This document shows positions 17,338-24,991 of a stretch of 64,000 nucleotides of DNA, one piece after another. Where the stretch lies: positions 1 through 64,000 of IMG/VR virus record IMGVR_UViG_3300028558_000791; one strand, given 5' to 3'. The stretch is from a virus. The notes under the pieces were generated by a model, which saw only the letters and a list, made by a program, of their open reading frames with translations, was not told where the DNA came from and did not search any database. A program made the translations under genes and the position numbers. Position 1 is the first letter of the stretch, and each line of letters begins with the position of its first letter.

Positions 17338-17655
17338 GCCGCTTGACGGCTCCCATTCACATGCTCATACTGTGGTATGTAAGGGAGACGTGCAGGATAG
17401 CGTCCTGCTATTGAGATGGAAACTCAAGAATACTGGAGTCGCTACCAGAAAGCCATCCCTGCTTGGGGGTTTCGTAAGAAACAAAAGCCCGCTGTTTAGG
17501 ACAGCGATGTTTAAGTAAAACCATTACGAAAGTTGAAGAGTAAGAATCTACAATATAAGTAGTGTCCACATAGCAAAAACAAAAACGGACTACCCAGATA
17601 ACAACACAGATGTACAGACTTCGGTCTCATCGCAGAAACGGGTTAAGCCGTATCC
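17338..17655 (+). ncRNA. Candidate large structured RNA
   Basis: A 375-bp gene-free stretch with at least eight local hairpins: GCCG/CGGC 17338-17350, CTCCC...GGGAG enclosing CATAC/GTATG, GCAGGA/TCCTGC ~17391-17408, TTGAG/CTCAA, CTGG/CCAG, GTTTC-GTAA-GAAAC (GNRA loop), CGCTGT/ACAGCG ~17490, and AGAC-TTCG-GTCT (UUCG loop). TTTCGTAA near 17471 can also pair with TTACGAAA near 17524, a possible pseudoknot. A promoter-like TTGACG-17-CATACT overlaps the start. No Rfam family recognised. Confidence 0.55.
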
Positions 17656-17686
17656 TTTTATTCGGAATTCAAAATTGAGAAAGAAC

Positions 17687-17995
17687 ATGTCAGAATTAGA
17701 TCAAGACTTCAATAGTCTCGTGGAGCAGATCAATGCCAAGATCAAAGAGTCTGCCGCGGCATTGCAAGAAGCAAATGCTCTTGCTACTAAGGCCGGCCTC
17801 CCCACTTTGTTTTATTCTCAGTTCACTAGAGAGAACATGCAGTATGACAATCGTTATGCTGAGCCACCTCTCTCTAAAGAAGAACTCAATGAGAAGTGCC
17901 GGGAGATTGAAGACAAGCTTAATCTGATTGATGTTGGTCCACTTGAAGCCGCGATGGGTGATGGTGGTTGGTCAACCTCTTCCTCTTACTGCTGA
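17687..17995 (+). CDS. Hypothetical protein, paralogue of the 6946 gene
   Basis: 102 residues: helical N-terminus (VEQINAKIKESAAALQEANAL) and a tail ending GGWSTSSSYC like the 6946-7410 product. ATG 17687 follows GAGAAAGAAC; an upstream TTG at 17675 is unlikely. Function unknown. Confidence 0.6.
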   Translation: MSELDQDFNSLVEQINAKIKESAAALQEANALATKAGLPTLFYSQFTRENMQYDNRYAEPPLSKEELNEKCREIEDKLNLIDVGPLEAAMGDGGWSTSSSYC

Positions 17996-18002
17996 GGCTC
18001 AT

Positions 18003-18431
18003 ATGAAACAAGCTGGAGTAATGCTCATCATCAAGGATGGTCTCATCCTATCTGTATCTCGCCGATATGATAAGACTATCTTCGGTCTGCCTGGTGGTAA
18101 GTTCAATTCTGAACCGCCCGACAATGATAAGGACACAAAAGATACCGCCATCCGTGAGACCCAAGAAGAGACATCGGTAACCGTTCATGAGGCTACTTTC
18201 ATCTACGAACGAGTGGAACTTGGTGGGGGTCCTAATCCTGTCGATTATTATTCTCGATGTTACTATGCAGATTCTTGGGAAGGTATTCCCCAGAACTCGG
18301 AAGAAGGGGAAGTAAAGTGGCTAACGGCCGAAGAACTTACTTCTACTAAAGCAGCGTTCGGAGTTTACAATCGTAAGACTCTTGAAGTATTCAAAACAAT
18401 GTATCCTGATGTTTACATCAAAGGTGAATGA
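18003..18431 (+). CDS. Nudix hydrolase
   Basis: 142 residues. The Nudix box runs from GLPGGKFN at ~35 to AIRETQEETSV at ~60 with the catalytic REXXEE core. The spacing in the first part (GGKFNSEPPDNDKD) is longer than the canonical GX5E, so activity needs checking. It would hydrolyse a nucleoside diphosphate linked to X. Start ATG 18003 lies 8 bp after the previous stop; the next gene overlaps (ATGA). Confidence 0.7.
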   Translation: MKQAGVMLIIKDGLILSVSRRYDKTIFGLPGGKFNSEPPDNDKDTKDTAIRETQEETSVTVHEATFIYERVELGGGPNPVDYYSRCYYADSWEGIPQNSEEGEVKWLTAEELTSTKAAFGVYNRKTLEVFKTMYPDVYIKGE

Positions 18432-18745
18432 AAATGAAGACCGATAACCGTCGTGTGTATCCTGATGCATCTCGTCAACCCCGTCACTTGGATGCACTTC
18501 GTAAGGAAGGCGTCAGGGAACGCCAGGAAGCTTATGATAAGCTGACCTTGGATGAGAAGCTTGCAAAGCTTCCGCCTGAGCCTCATGCTGCAAAGCAGCG
18601 TGCTCGTTTGCTGGCCCTGAAGAACAAGAAGGCTCAACCGAAGCAGGAAGAACCCGCTTTGGTTCCAGGTGAACTGCAAGTCGTTATTGCAGACACTTCT
18701 CCGAAAACCAAGACACAAAAGAAGTACATGAAAGGTGCTAAGTGA
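18428..18745 (+). CDS. Basic hypothetical protein
   Basis: 105 residues, Lys/Arg-rich, with a central helical region (RQEAYDKLTLDEKLAKLPPE). Overlaps the Nudix stop (ATGA). No family recognised. Confidence 0.55.
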   Translation: MKMKTDNRRVYPDASRQPRHLDALRKEGVRERQEAYDKLTLDEKLAKLPPEPHAAKQRARLLALKNKKAQPKQEEPALVPGELQVVIADTSPKTKTQKKYMKGAK

Positions 18746-18746
18746 A

Positions 18747-19472
18747 ATGAAACTGTTTAATCTTGCTATGGTCGTGATGTTGTCTGTTTCCAGTGTTGCC
18801 GTCGTTGGCTGTGATGTCAACAAGCACATGGAAGACGTTGGCTTCAAGCAGGGAGAGAATCCTGTGGAGAAGGGCACTATCAAGTATGATGGCCTGGTTG
18901 ACAGGGACGAAGCTTGCAATCGAGCATGGGCCGACTATGAAGCCAATCTGACTCGTCGTGGCCAGATGATTCCCCAGGTTGTGGCAGTTGTTCGTGCACA
19001 GTCTGCCAATGAGTCTTCGACTCTCGTTGCAATTCAACAGGCCCAGGCCAATGCAACTCGACCTGAGATCAAGCTCGATACGTCCAAGGGCGACATGGAA
19101 GACCCCGATAAGGTCAAGGCTTTCCAACAGGCTCAGGGTACTCTTGGTACTCAGTTGAGTCGCCTGATGGTTCAGGCTCCTGCTCAGTTCCCGACCCTTG
19201 GTGCAAACCAGGCGTTCCATGATTTGCAGGTACAAATCGAGGGTACTGAGAATCGATTGCTTCGTGCTCGTGAGCAGTACAACAAGACTGTCGAAGCGTT
19301 CAATACTGACCTTCGCCATGTCAGTGGTAAGATTATCAACCCTGTAACGGGTCATGAGTTCAAGCCTCGTGTCTATTTCCAGGCGGATGAGGCTGATAAG
19401 GCTGCTCCGAAGCTGGACTTCGGAACCCCTGCTGCTGCTCCGGCAGTGACGGTTGCCCCTACCCACAAGTGA
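18747..19472 (+). CDS. lemA: LemA-family lipoprotein
   Basis: 241 residues. A signal peptide ends in a lipobox (VAVVGC, Cys-22). The body is a long helical domain with the LemA pattern: an N-terminal YDGLVDRDEA, repeated Gln/Ala-rich helices, and QIEGTENRLLRAREQYNKTV near residue 165, followed by VEAFNTDLRH. LemA proteins are helical-bundle envelope proteins of unclear role and often lie beside TPM-domain proteins, as here (20117-21382). The C-terminal ~35 residues are Pro/Ala-rich. Confidence 0.8.
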   Translation: MKLFNLAMVVMLSVSSVAVVGCDVNKHMEDVGFKQGENPVEKGTIKYDGLVDRDEACNRAWADYEANLTRRGQMIPQVVAVVRAQSANESSTLVAIQQAQANATRPEIKLDTSKGDMEDPDKVKAFQQAQGTLGTQLSRLMVQAPAQFPTLGANQAFHDLQVQIEGTENRLLRAREQYNKTVEAFNTDLRHVSGKIINPVTGHEFKPRVYFQADEADKAAPKLDFGTPAAAPAVTVAPTHK

Positions 19473-19482
19473 TTGAGGTAGA

Positions 19483-19737
19483 ATGAGTATACCAAAAAAG
19501 AAGTTACTTAAGAAACAGGTTCGTAAAATCGAAGATGAATTCGGTGTCGATTCCACTGTTGAAGATATCGTTGATGGTATCCTCAGCATTTTTGGAGATG
19601 ATGACGAAGACGATTCTGAAGATGATGGTAACCTCATTTCTGAGAGTGACGATTCAGATGATGACACCGATGACTCAGACGATGATGATTTCGGTGGCGG
19701 TGATTTCGGAGGAGGCGGCGCCTCCAGTGATTGGTAA
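19483..19737 (+). CDS. Acidic small protein with FGGGDFGGGGASSDW tail
   Basis: 84 residues: basic start, long Asp/Glu/Ser-rich middle, and the Gly-rich tail FGGGDFGGGGASSDW. The next three genes end the same way, so the tail is a shared module. Function unknown; a sorting or interaction tag is an inference. Confidence 0.6.
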   Translation: MSIPKKKLLKKQVRKIEDEFGVDSTVEDIVDGILSIFGDDDEDDSEDDGNLISESDDSDDDTDDSDDDDFGGGDFGGGGASSDW

Positions 19738-19741
19738 ATAA

Positions 19742-19849
19742 ATGCTAACCATAATTGTCATTATCATAGTGCTTCTAATTCTATTGGCACTAGGCTCCAA
19801 ATTTGGTGGTGGTGATTTCGGGGGCGGCGGTTCGTCTTCCGATTGGTAA
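19742..19849 (+). CDS. 35-residue membrane peptide with the shared Gly-rich tail
   Basis: 35 residues: one transmembrane helix (LTIIVIIIVLLILLALGS) then FGGGDFGGGGSSSDW. Starts 4 bp after the previous stop and carries the same terminal module as its neighbours, which is the main evidence that this short frame is real. Confidence 0.6.
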   Translation: MLTIIVIIIVLLILLALGSKFGGGDFGGGGSSSDW

Positions 19850-19872
19850 GCTCAATCTAACAAAAGGACATT

Positions 19873-20109
19873 ATGTTTACTGTTTTGTTTATTATTGTAG
19901 CGGTACTTTTTGTACTCGCCTTAGTGTGGCTAGCTGTCAAGTTTTTTGGCAGCGGTAGTAGTTCTAGTTGGAGCAGTGGTAGCAGTAGCTACTCTAGCTG
20001 GGGCAGTTCCGATTCTAGTTCTTCCAGCAGCTCGTCTAGTTCCTCTTCGGACAGCGGCTCCTTCGGTGGTGGAGATTCCGGTGGTGGTGGCGCTTCAGGT
20101 GATTGGTGA
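19873..20109 (+). CDS. Membrane-anchored Ser-rich protein with Gly-rich tail
   Basis: 78 residues: an N-terminal transmembrane helix (LFIIVAVLFVLALVWLAV), a Ser-rich linker of about 40 residues, and the tail FGGGDSGGGGASGDW. Ribosome site AAAGGAC upstream. Third of four adjacent genes with this ending. Confidence 0.6.
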   Translation: MFTVLFIIVAVLFVLALVWLAVKFFGSGSSSSWSSGSSSYSSWGSSDSSSSSSSSSSSSDSGSFGGGDSGGGGASGDW

Positions 20110-20116
20110 TCATATC

Positions 20117-21382
20117 ATGAAAAAGTATCTCTCTATGTTGGTTGCCCTTGCGGTAACCCTGTTCGCTGTCAATAGTTTCGCTTGGGATCCTCCGGCATCT
20201 CCTGCTCCTAAGAGCTGGATTTCGGATAACTCTGGCGTTCTCTCGCCTGCTGCGCATGCCCGCTTGGATGCTAAGCTGAAGATGATTAACCAAAGCTCTG
20301 CTAATGAAGTTGCAGCGCTTGTTCTTCCGACCCTTGATGGGGCTGATATTGCCGATGTTGGCGATTTGACGGCCAAGTCATGGGGTGTTGGTAAGAAGGG
20401 ATTGGACAATGGTGTTCTCGTGGTTCTCGCCATGAAGGAACATAAGAGTCGAATCTCTACGGGTAAGGGTGTTGAGGGAGACCTCCCCGACCTGAAGACC
20501 AAGGATATTTTAGATGCTGCTCGCCCTTATCTTCGTAAGGGTGATGTAGAAGGTGCGCTTGGATTCATTTTCGATAGCGCTTCCAGTTCGATTGCAAACC
20601 ACAAAGCTGAAGCTCAAGCAGCCAAAGAAGCTGCTGCTAAGGCCGGGACTCAGAACCCTGTAACTACGACCACTACAACCACGACTACTGGTAGTACCAA
20701 GTCTGGTTGCTCTGCTTCTGGTGCAGGAGTTAGTGATGGTGGTGGCTTGATGTTACTGTTTGTTGGTGGTGCAGTTCTCTTAGTGTGGTATCTGGCTCGT
20801 CAACAGATGAAGCGCCGTGCGGCTGAAGAAGCTGAACGACTTGCCGCCGCTCAAAGAGCAGATGCTCGTAGGCGTCAAGTTGAGGAACGAGAAGCAGCCC
20901 GTAGGCGTGATGCAGAAAAGGCCCGACAGTTACACTTGAGCAAGCCGACTCCGGTTGTTCCAGTTCCTGAAGTTCCTCGTCCTGCTCCGCGCTCTGTTGC
21001 ACCCCCTCCTGTGGTTCACTACCCAGTGAATGCACCTGTTACTCATCACAAGCCTGTGACTCATCCAGTTGCTACTGTTGCAGTTGCTGCAACTGCTGTA
21101 ACGGCTGCCGCTGTTCTTGCTGAGCAAGAAGCTCGCCAGCATCGTGCTGAGGCCGATCGTCTTCGTCGTGAACGTGAAGAAGAGCGTAATCGTAGGCAGC
21201 GTGAACAGGATGAAGAAGACCGTAGGCGCCGACAGCGTGAACGAGATGAGGAAGATAGCCGTTCTTCCAGTAGTTCTTCTAGCTCCTTTGATTGGGGTGG
21301 AAGCTCTAGTGGTGGAGGTTCTGACTCTGGTGGCTTCGGTGGTGGTGATTCAGGCGGTGGTGGTTCTTCCGGCGACTGGTGA
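20117..21382 (+). CDS. TPM-domain (YgcG-like) secreted/membrane protein
   Basis: 421 residues. Signal peptide (KKYLSMLVALAVTLFAVNSFA), then a TPM domain (~25-165) with WISDNSGVLSPAAHARLDAKL and GLDNGVLVVLAMKEHKSRI, then a transmembrane segment near 215-232. A long Arg/Glu/Ala coiled region with Pro-rich linkers follows, and the same FGGGDSGGGGSSGDW ending as its small neighbours. TPM proteins occur with LemA in bacterial envelopes. ATG 20117 is chosen because it directly starts the signal peptide; an in-frame start upstream would be within the previous gene. Confidence 0.8.
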   Translation: MKKYLSMLVALAVTLFAVNSFAWDPPASPAPKSWISDNSGVLSPAAHARLDAKLKMINQSSANEVAALVLPTLDGADIADVGDLTAKSWGVGKKGLDNGVLVVLAMKEHKSRISTGKGVEGDLPDLKTKDILDAARPYLRKGDVEGALGFIFDSASSSIANHKAEAQAAKEAAAKAGTQNPVTTTTTTTTTGSTKSGCSASGAGVSDGGGLMLLFVGGAVLLVWYLARQQMKRRAAEEAERLAAAQRADARRRQVEEREAARRRDAEKARQLHLSKPTPVVPVPEVPRPAPRSVAPPPVVHYPVNAPVTHHKPVTHPVATVAVAATAVTAAAVLAEQEARQHRAEADRLRREREEERNRRQREQDEEDRRRRQRERDEEDSRSSSSSSSSFDWGGSSSGGGSDSGGFGGGDSGGGGSSGDW

Positions 21383-21422
21383 AGCCGGGTAAGTGCAAAG
21401 CCATTAAATCGCGCGTGCCCCA

Positions 21423-21464
21423 GCAACCCCTAATCTTGACTGGTTAGGGGTTGCCTAATGTTTT
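21423..21464 (+). terminator. Intrinsic terminator
   Basis: Perfect 11-bp stem GCAACCCCTAA/TTAGGGGTTGC with a 10-nt loop, followed by a T-run. The T-run overlaps the start of the next gene, so some readthrough or internal initiation must serve it. Confidence 0.8.
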
Positions 21465-21826
21465 TAGGTTTATACCCACTAGATAATTTTGGCCCCAAGT
21501 CCCACAATAAGGTAGGAGACTTCTTTCAATACAGATACATTGTAGAAGACTCCGAGTTTACTGAGGAATGGATAGGGCTTTGTAAGCAACGTCTCAACTA
21601 TTCTGATGTTAGATGCGGTGCCGTTATCTCATGCTATGAAGCAAAGAAGGATAACGTCCCCTACCAGCTAGCTCTGTATCATAGATACATGATGGATACC
21701 CATAAATGGTATAAGCTGGAGGATGAGATTAGGTATAACATCGAGCATACTCCTATGTATGGTGAGTATGCGCCGCAAGTTCTTCATTATATGAAGCGTA
21801 TCAATAACCTCAAAGCATTTTGGTAA
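21458..21826 (+). CDS. Hypothetical protein
   Basis: 122 residues, rich in Tyr/His (YHRYMMDTHKWYKLEDEIRYN). ATG lies inside the terminator T-run. No family recognised. Confidence 0.5.
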   Translation: MFLGLYPLDNFGPKSHNKVGDFFQYRYIVEDSEFTEEWIGLCKQRLNYSDVRCGAVISCYEAKKDNVPYQLALYHRYMMDTHKWYKLEDEIRYNIEHTPMYGEYAPQVLHYMKRINNLKAFW

Positions 21827-21831
21827 TACAA

Positions 21832-22344
21832 ATGTCTCACGAACCCGCTAGAGATTCTCATTGTTCATACTGTGGAACCAGATTCACGGAGCAAAAGGAA
21901 TGGCCCCGCAAATGTTTCCGTTGCTACAATGATTCCTATAAGAATCCACTGCCTGTAGTGGTTACTCTCTTGAATGTTTGGGAGAATGGTAAGCTCGGTA
22001 CCCTCATTCAGCAGCGTAATCATGACCCCAAGAAGGGTGAGTGGGCATTTACTGGTGGTTACATTGACCAGGATGAGACCTGGCAAGAGGCTATCGTCCG
22101 TGAAGTACGAGAAGAACTTGGACTTGAAACATCTGTAGGTGATTATCTACTGTCTGATGTTGTATCTAATACAGATAAGTCTAACCTATTAGTATTCTCT
22201 ATTTGTCTTAAAGCATTTGATATGAAGGAAATACATTTCATTCCTAATGCCGAGGTAACTGCAATCCAAATTATTCATGAACCAATCGAGTTGGCGTTCC
22301 CAACCCATACAGAAATGTTGGCTTTGAGATTCGAGAAGAAGTAA
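21832..22344 (+). CDS. NudC-like Nudix hydrolase with zinc ribbon
   Basis: 170 residues. N-terminal CSYCGTRFTEQKEWPRKCFRC is a four-Cys zinc ribbon, followed by a Nudix domain with box GGYIDQDETWQEAIVREV then REELGL. This domain order is that of NADH pyrophosphatase NudC, which also removes NAD caps from RNA. Substrate specificity is inferred. ATG 21832 is 5 bp after the previous stop. Confidence 0.75.
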   Translation: MSHEPARDSHCSYCGTRFTEQKEWPRKCFRCYNDSYKNPLPVVVTLLNVWENGKLGTLIQQRNHDPKKGEWAFTGGYIDQDETWQEAIVREVREELGLETSVGDYLLSDVVSNTDKSNLLVFSICLKAFDMKEIHFIPNAEVTAIQIIHEPIELAFPTHTEMLALRFEKK

Positions 22345-22670
22345 TGGCTAGTACACCTGATTCAGAAAAGACCGAACGAATAGGATGGCTTTGTGTCACT
22401 ATGATGATACTCGGCCTGTTCCTTATGATTACTAAGAGTAATGCCTGTGGCTCTGTTTTTGGCTCTTGTAATGCTCCTGCTAAGACTGAGGCTTGCAAGG
22501 ATGAGTTCTTTGAGATTGGTGATAATAGTCGATACGGCAATAACCATTCTTGTACTCCAGGCGCACGCGCTGAAGTAGTCTCCTCTCCTCCCGCACCTAA
22601 GCCTGGTATCATATGCCACTGTATAAATAAGGATCAGGACGGCCAGGCTACTCAGGACGCCGGCAAGTAA
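22344..22670 (+). CDS. Small membrane-anchored Cys-rich protein
   Basis: 108 residues: one transmembrane helix (LCVTMMILGLFLMITKS) then an exported domain with six Cys and a Pro-rich linker. The start overlaps the Nudix stop. Function unknown. Confidence 0.55.
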   Translation: MASTPDSEKTERIGWLCVTMMILGLFLMITKSNACGSVFGSCNAPAKTEACKDEFFEIGDNSRYGNNHSCTPGARAEVVSSPPAPKPGIICHCINKDQDGQATQDAGK

Positions 22671-22696
22671 GTAATTTAATAGATTAGTTTACGGGC

Positions 22697-22745
22697 TTGA
22701 CAATTGATTTTATAGGGTTAAGTTTATAGGGAAGGCTCCCATTCA
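22697..22745 (+). promoter_or_regulatory. Promoter-like region with GGCTCCCATTCA motif
   Basis: A consensus -35 TTGACA at 22697-22702 stands upstream of TATAGG/TTTATA strings, but no -10 is at ideal spacing. It is followed by GGCTCCCATTCA (22734-22745) and a hairpin GTGC-TCCG-GCAC. The motif also occurs at 9038 and 17348, each time in a spacer between genes. Confidence 0.4.
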
Positions 22746-22780
22746 GTGCTCCGGCACTCGTAGAGTAAGGACGAAATAAA

Positions 22781-23896
22781 ATGTCGTGGTCTGATAAACT
22801 AAAAGAAGCTGGCGTTAGTATCCATGTTATTGCGACTGGTGGTGGTGCTGGTTTACAGCAACTACTTTGGCAAGTACCTGGTAGCTCTGCTTATTTATCA
22901 GGCGCTAGTTTTCCTTACTCCCCTGAAGAACAGAGAGAGTTGCTTGGTTTCATGCCTGAGCATTTTTCTTCTGAGGAGGCAGCTATCGACCTAGCATCTG
23001 AAGCTTATATGAAGGCTTACAAGTTTGGTGGTAAGAAGCCAGTTGGACTTGGGATTGCAGCTTCAGTTGCTTCTGAGAAAATTCATCGTGGAGATCATCG
23101 AGTTTTTGCATGTATCATTACTGAAGAGCAAGTCCGTACTTGCCAGTATACCCTAGAGAAAGGTGCGGGTTCTGAGGTTAGATTGTTGGATGGTGAGACC
23201 TGTGATGACATTGGCTTCCTGCTTCTTACTGAAGCCCTGGCTTTAGATGAGGTTGAATACACTCATCCAGACCATCCGTATCAAACAAAGCGTGCAGAGG
23301 ATAAGGCCAAGGCTCGTTTCTTTGAGCGACCTTTCTTTGCAGCCAACGGCCAGCGTTTGAGTACCATGCCAAACAACAAGCATGTGGCCTTGATGCCTGG
23401 TGCTTACAATCCTCCTCATGAGGGACATTTTGGTACCGCTCAACATGTGATGGATGAGTATGGTCGCACCGTAGTGTATGAGGTAACGGCCGAACCTCCT
23501 CATAAAGAAGCGCTTCCAGTGCAGCTTTTACTACAACGAGCCAAGCTATTGCACGGCCGTGATAGACTCTTTACTCGTAAGGAGCCTTTTTACATCGATA
23601 AGGCCCGAGCATTCCCAGGTATTCCTTTAGTTCTTGGGGCAGATGCAATGGTTCGCATGTTGGATCCAAAGTGGGGAATAGAATTAACTCCTCTATTCAA
23701 GGAGTTCAAGAAGCTTGACACCAAATTATTGGTGGCAGGGCGTACTATTGGTGACAAGTTTGTTACCTTAGATGATATCTCAAAGAATTTACGCCTACAA
23801 GATCCTCATGCGTGGGGACAAACTGTAGGGGTGATGCTTCCAATCAGTGGTAGGATTGATATTTCTTCTACCGAACTGAGGGGTAAGTTGGTATAA
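22781..23896 (+). CDS. Fusion: CinA/PncC-like NMN deamidase + NadD-like adenylyltransferase
   Basis: 371 residues in two domains. Residues ~10-165 follow the CinA C-terminal (PncC) pattern: VIATGGGAGLQQLLWQVPG, SSAYLSGASFPYS, then KPVGLGIAA. Residues ~200-371 form a nucleotidyltransferase with GAYNPPHEGHF (HxGH) and a terminal ISSTELRGKL (ISSTxxR), as in NadD. PncC converts NMN to NaMN and NadD adenylates it, so one polypeptide would carry two consecutive NAD-salvage steps. The fusion is read directly from the sequence; the activities are inferred from motifs. Confidence 0.75.
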   Translation: MSWSDKLKEAGVSIHVIATGGGAGLQQLLWQVPGSSAYLSGASFPYSPEEQRELLGFMPEHFSSEEAAIDLASEAYMKAYKFGGKKPVGLGIAASVASEKIHRGDHRVFACIITEEQVRTCQYTLEKGAGSEVRLLDGETCDDIGFLLLTEALALDEVEYTHPDHPYQTKRAEDKAKARFFERPFFAANGQRLSTMPNNKHVALMPGAYNPPHEGHFGTAQHVMDEYGRTVVYEVTAEPPHKEALPVQLLLQRAKLLHGRDRLFTRKEPFYIDKARAFPGIPLVLGADAMVRMLDPKWGIELTPLFKEFKKLDTKLLVAGRTIGDKFVTLDDISKNLRLQDPHAWGQTVGVMLPISGRIDISSTELRGKLV

Positions 23897-23902
23897 AGAT
23901 AT

Positions 23903-24016
23903 GGAGCGGTGGCGGAATGGCGTACGCGGGTGGGAAAGGATCGTGCATGGTCCTGATCACCTATTCCAAACTAATGCAACTAGTAGGAATTGCACGTTCA
24001 ACTCGTGCCCGCTCCA
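23903..24016 (+). tRNA. tRNA with 23-nt anticodon loop (hairpin insertion), class II
   Basis: Acceptor GGAGCGG/CCGCTCC, D stem GCG/CGC, anticodon stem GGTGG/TCACC, a long variable arm closed by ATTCC/GGAAT, and T arm GCACG-TTCAACT-CGTGC. The anticodon loop is 23 nt instead of 7 because a 16-nt hairpin (GGATC-GTGCAT-GGTCC) is inserted; without it 7 nt remain. The anticodon cannot be assigned. The 3' end is followed by CAA rather than CCA. Confidence 0.7.
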
Positions 24017-24031
24017 CAATAGGTGACTGAT

Positions 24032-24415
24032 ATGTATAGTGTAACTCGCCGTTCACACGAGCGCTACGGCTCCGTTATCCACATCGAGAGATCGGAGAAT
24101 GGGAGGCTAATGACACCCTTCCAAGCGGTTCAATCTGCAATGAAAGAACGAAGACTTTGGATAGAATCTGGAGTAAAGAAAGTTCGAATCTTAGTAGATG
24201 ACAAGGTAATGTCAACCAAACAGGCAGAACACTGGGCTCATGAAGAGTATATCTCATTACCTAAGTGTGAAGGATGCGCCAAGATTCTTGATGGAGATAT
24301 TCATACTCATCAATTATCGGGTACTAAGTTCTTCTGTTCAAAGGTTTGTGCTGACCGGGACTATATTGAAGAAGTAGAGAGGCTGAAAGATGAAGAAGAA
24401 ATCGACTACCTCTGA
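24032..24415 (+). CDS. Hypothetical protein with C-terminal zinc site
   Basis: About 127 residues, N-terminal alpha/beta domain, then CEGCAKIL and FFCSKVCADRDY, a treble-clef-like four-Cys zinc site. A GTG at 24023 is an alternative start. Its end overlaps the next ATG. Function unknown. Confidence 0.55.
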   Translation: MYSVTRRSHERYGSVIHIERSENGRLMTPFQAVQSAMKERRLWIESGVKKVRILVDDKVMSTKQAEHWAHEEYISLPKCEGCAKILDGDIHTHQLSGTKFFCSKVCADRDYIEEVERLKDEEEIDYL

Positions 24416-24704
24416 CCATCCGACTATTGGTATGGGGGCTACAATCCATATTGGATCAGACTCTCATCCAGCAACAGTTATTCAAGTTACCAATAATGGT
24501 AAGAGGGTTGTTGTTCAAGAAGATAATGCGACTAGGACAGATAGTAATGGTATGTCTGAGTCTCAAAGTTACACATACGAACCTGATCCAAATGGTGCTA
24601 CCTATATAGCCACTTTACGTAAGGATGGAAGGTACCGAATTACTGGCGGTAAGATGCCAATTTCTATTGGATTCCGCCGTAAATATTACGATTACTCGTT
24701 CTAA
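24390..24704 (+). CDS. Hypothetical beta-rich protein
   Basis: 104 residues, probably an SH3-like or OB-like beta barrel (HPATVIQVTNNGKRVVVQED), resembling other small phage proteins. Start overlaps the previous gene by 26 bp. Function unknown. Confidence 0.5.
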   Translation: MKKKSTTSDHPTIGMGATIHIGSDSHPATVIQVTNNGKRVVVQEDNATRTDSNGMSESQSYTYEPDPNGATYIATLRKDGRYRITGGKMPISIGFRRKYYDYSF

Positions 24705-24725
24705 ACAAATAGCTGGGGATATATA

Positions 24726-24974
24726 ATGTTTGTGTATAAAGACTGCCTCGCTTTCAAGATACTTGATGAGGAAGTAAACATCATCTCGGATGAGACGGCG
24801 TATGGCAGAAACACAGTAGTGGAGATTGATAAAGTCTATCATTATATGGGTGATGAATTTCCTGGTGTTGCCGCAGCAATTTTTGCTTGGCAAGAAGTTA
24901 AAGGTCGCGACCTAACGAACGAGGAACTGCACCAGATAATGGAAGACAATAAGTTACTCTCCAAAGCTATCTAA
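24726..24974 (+). CDS. Small hypothetical protein
   Basis: 82 residues, mixed alpha/beta, preceded by GGGGATATATA. No motif recognised. Confidence 0.5.
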   Translation: MFVYKDCLAFKILDEEVNIISDETAYGRNTVVEIDKVYHYMGDEFPGVAAAIFAWQEVKGRDLTNEELHQIMEDNKLLSKAI

Positions 24975-24991
24975 ACGTTTAGGAGAACAGA

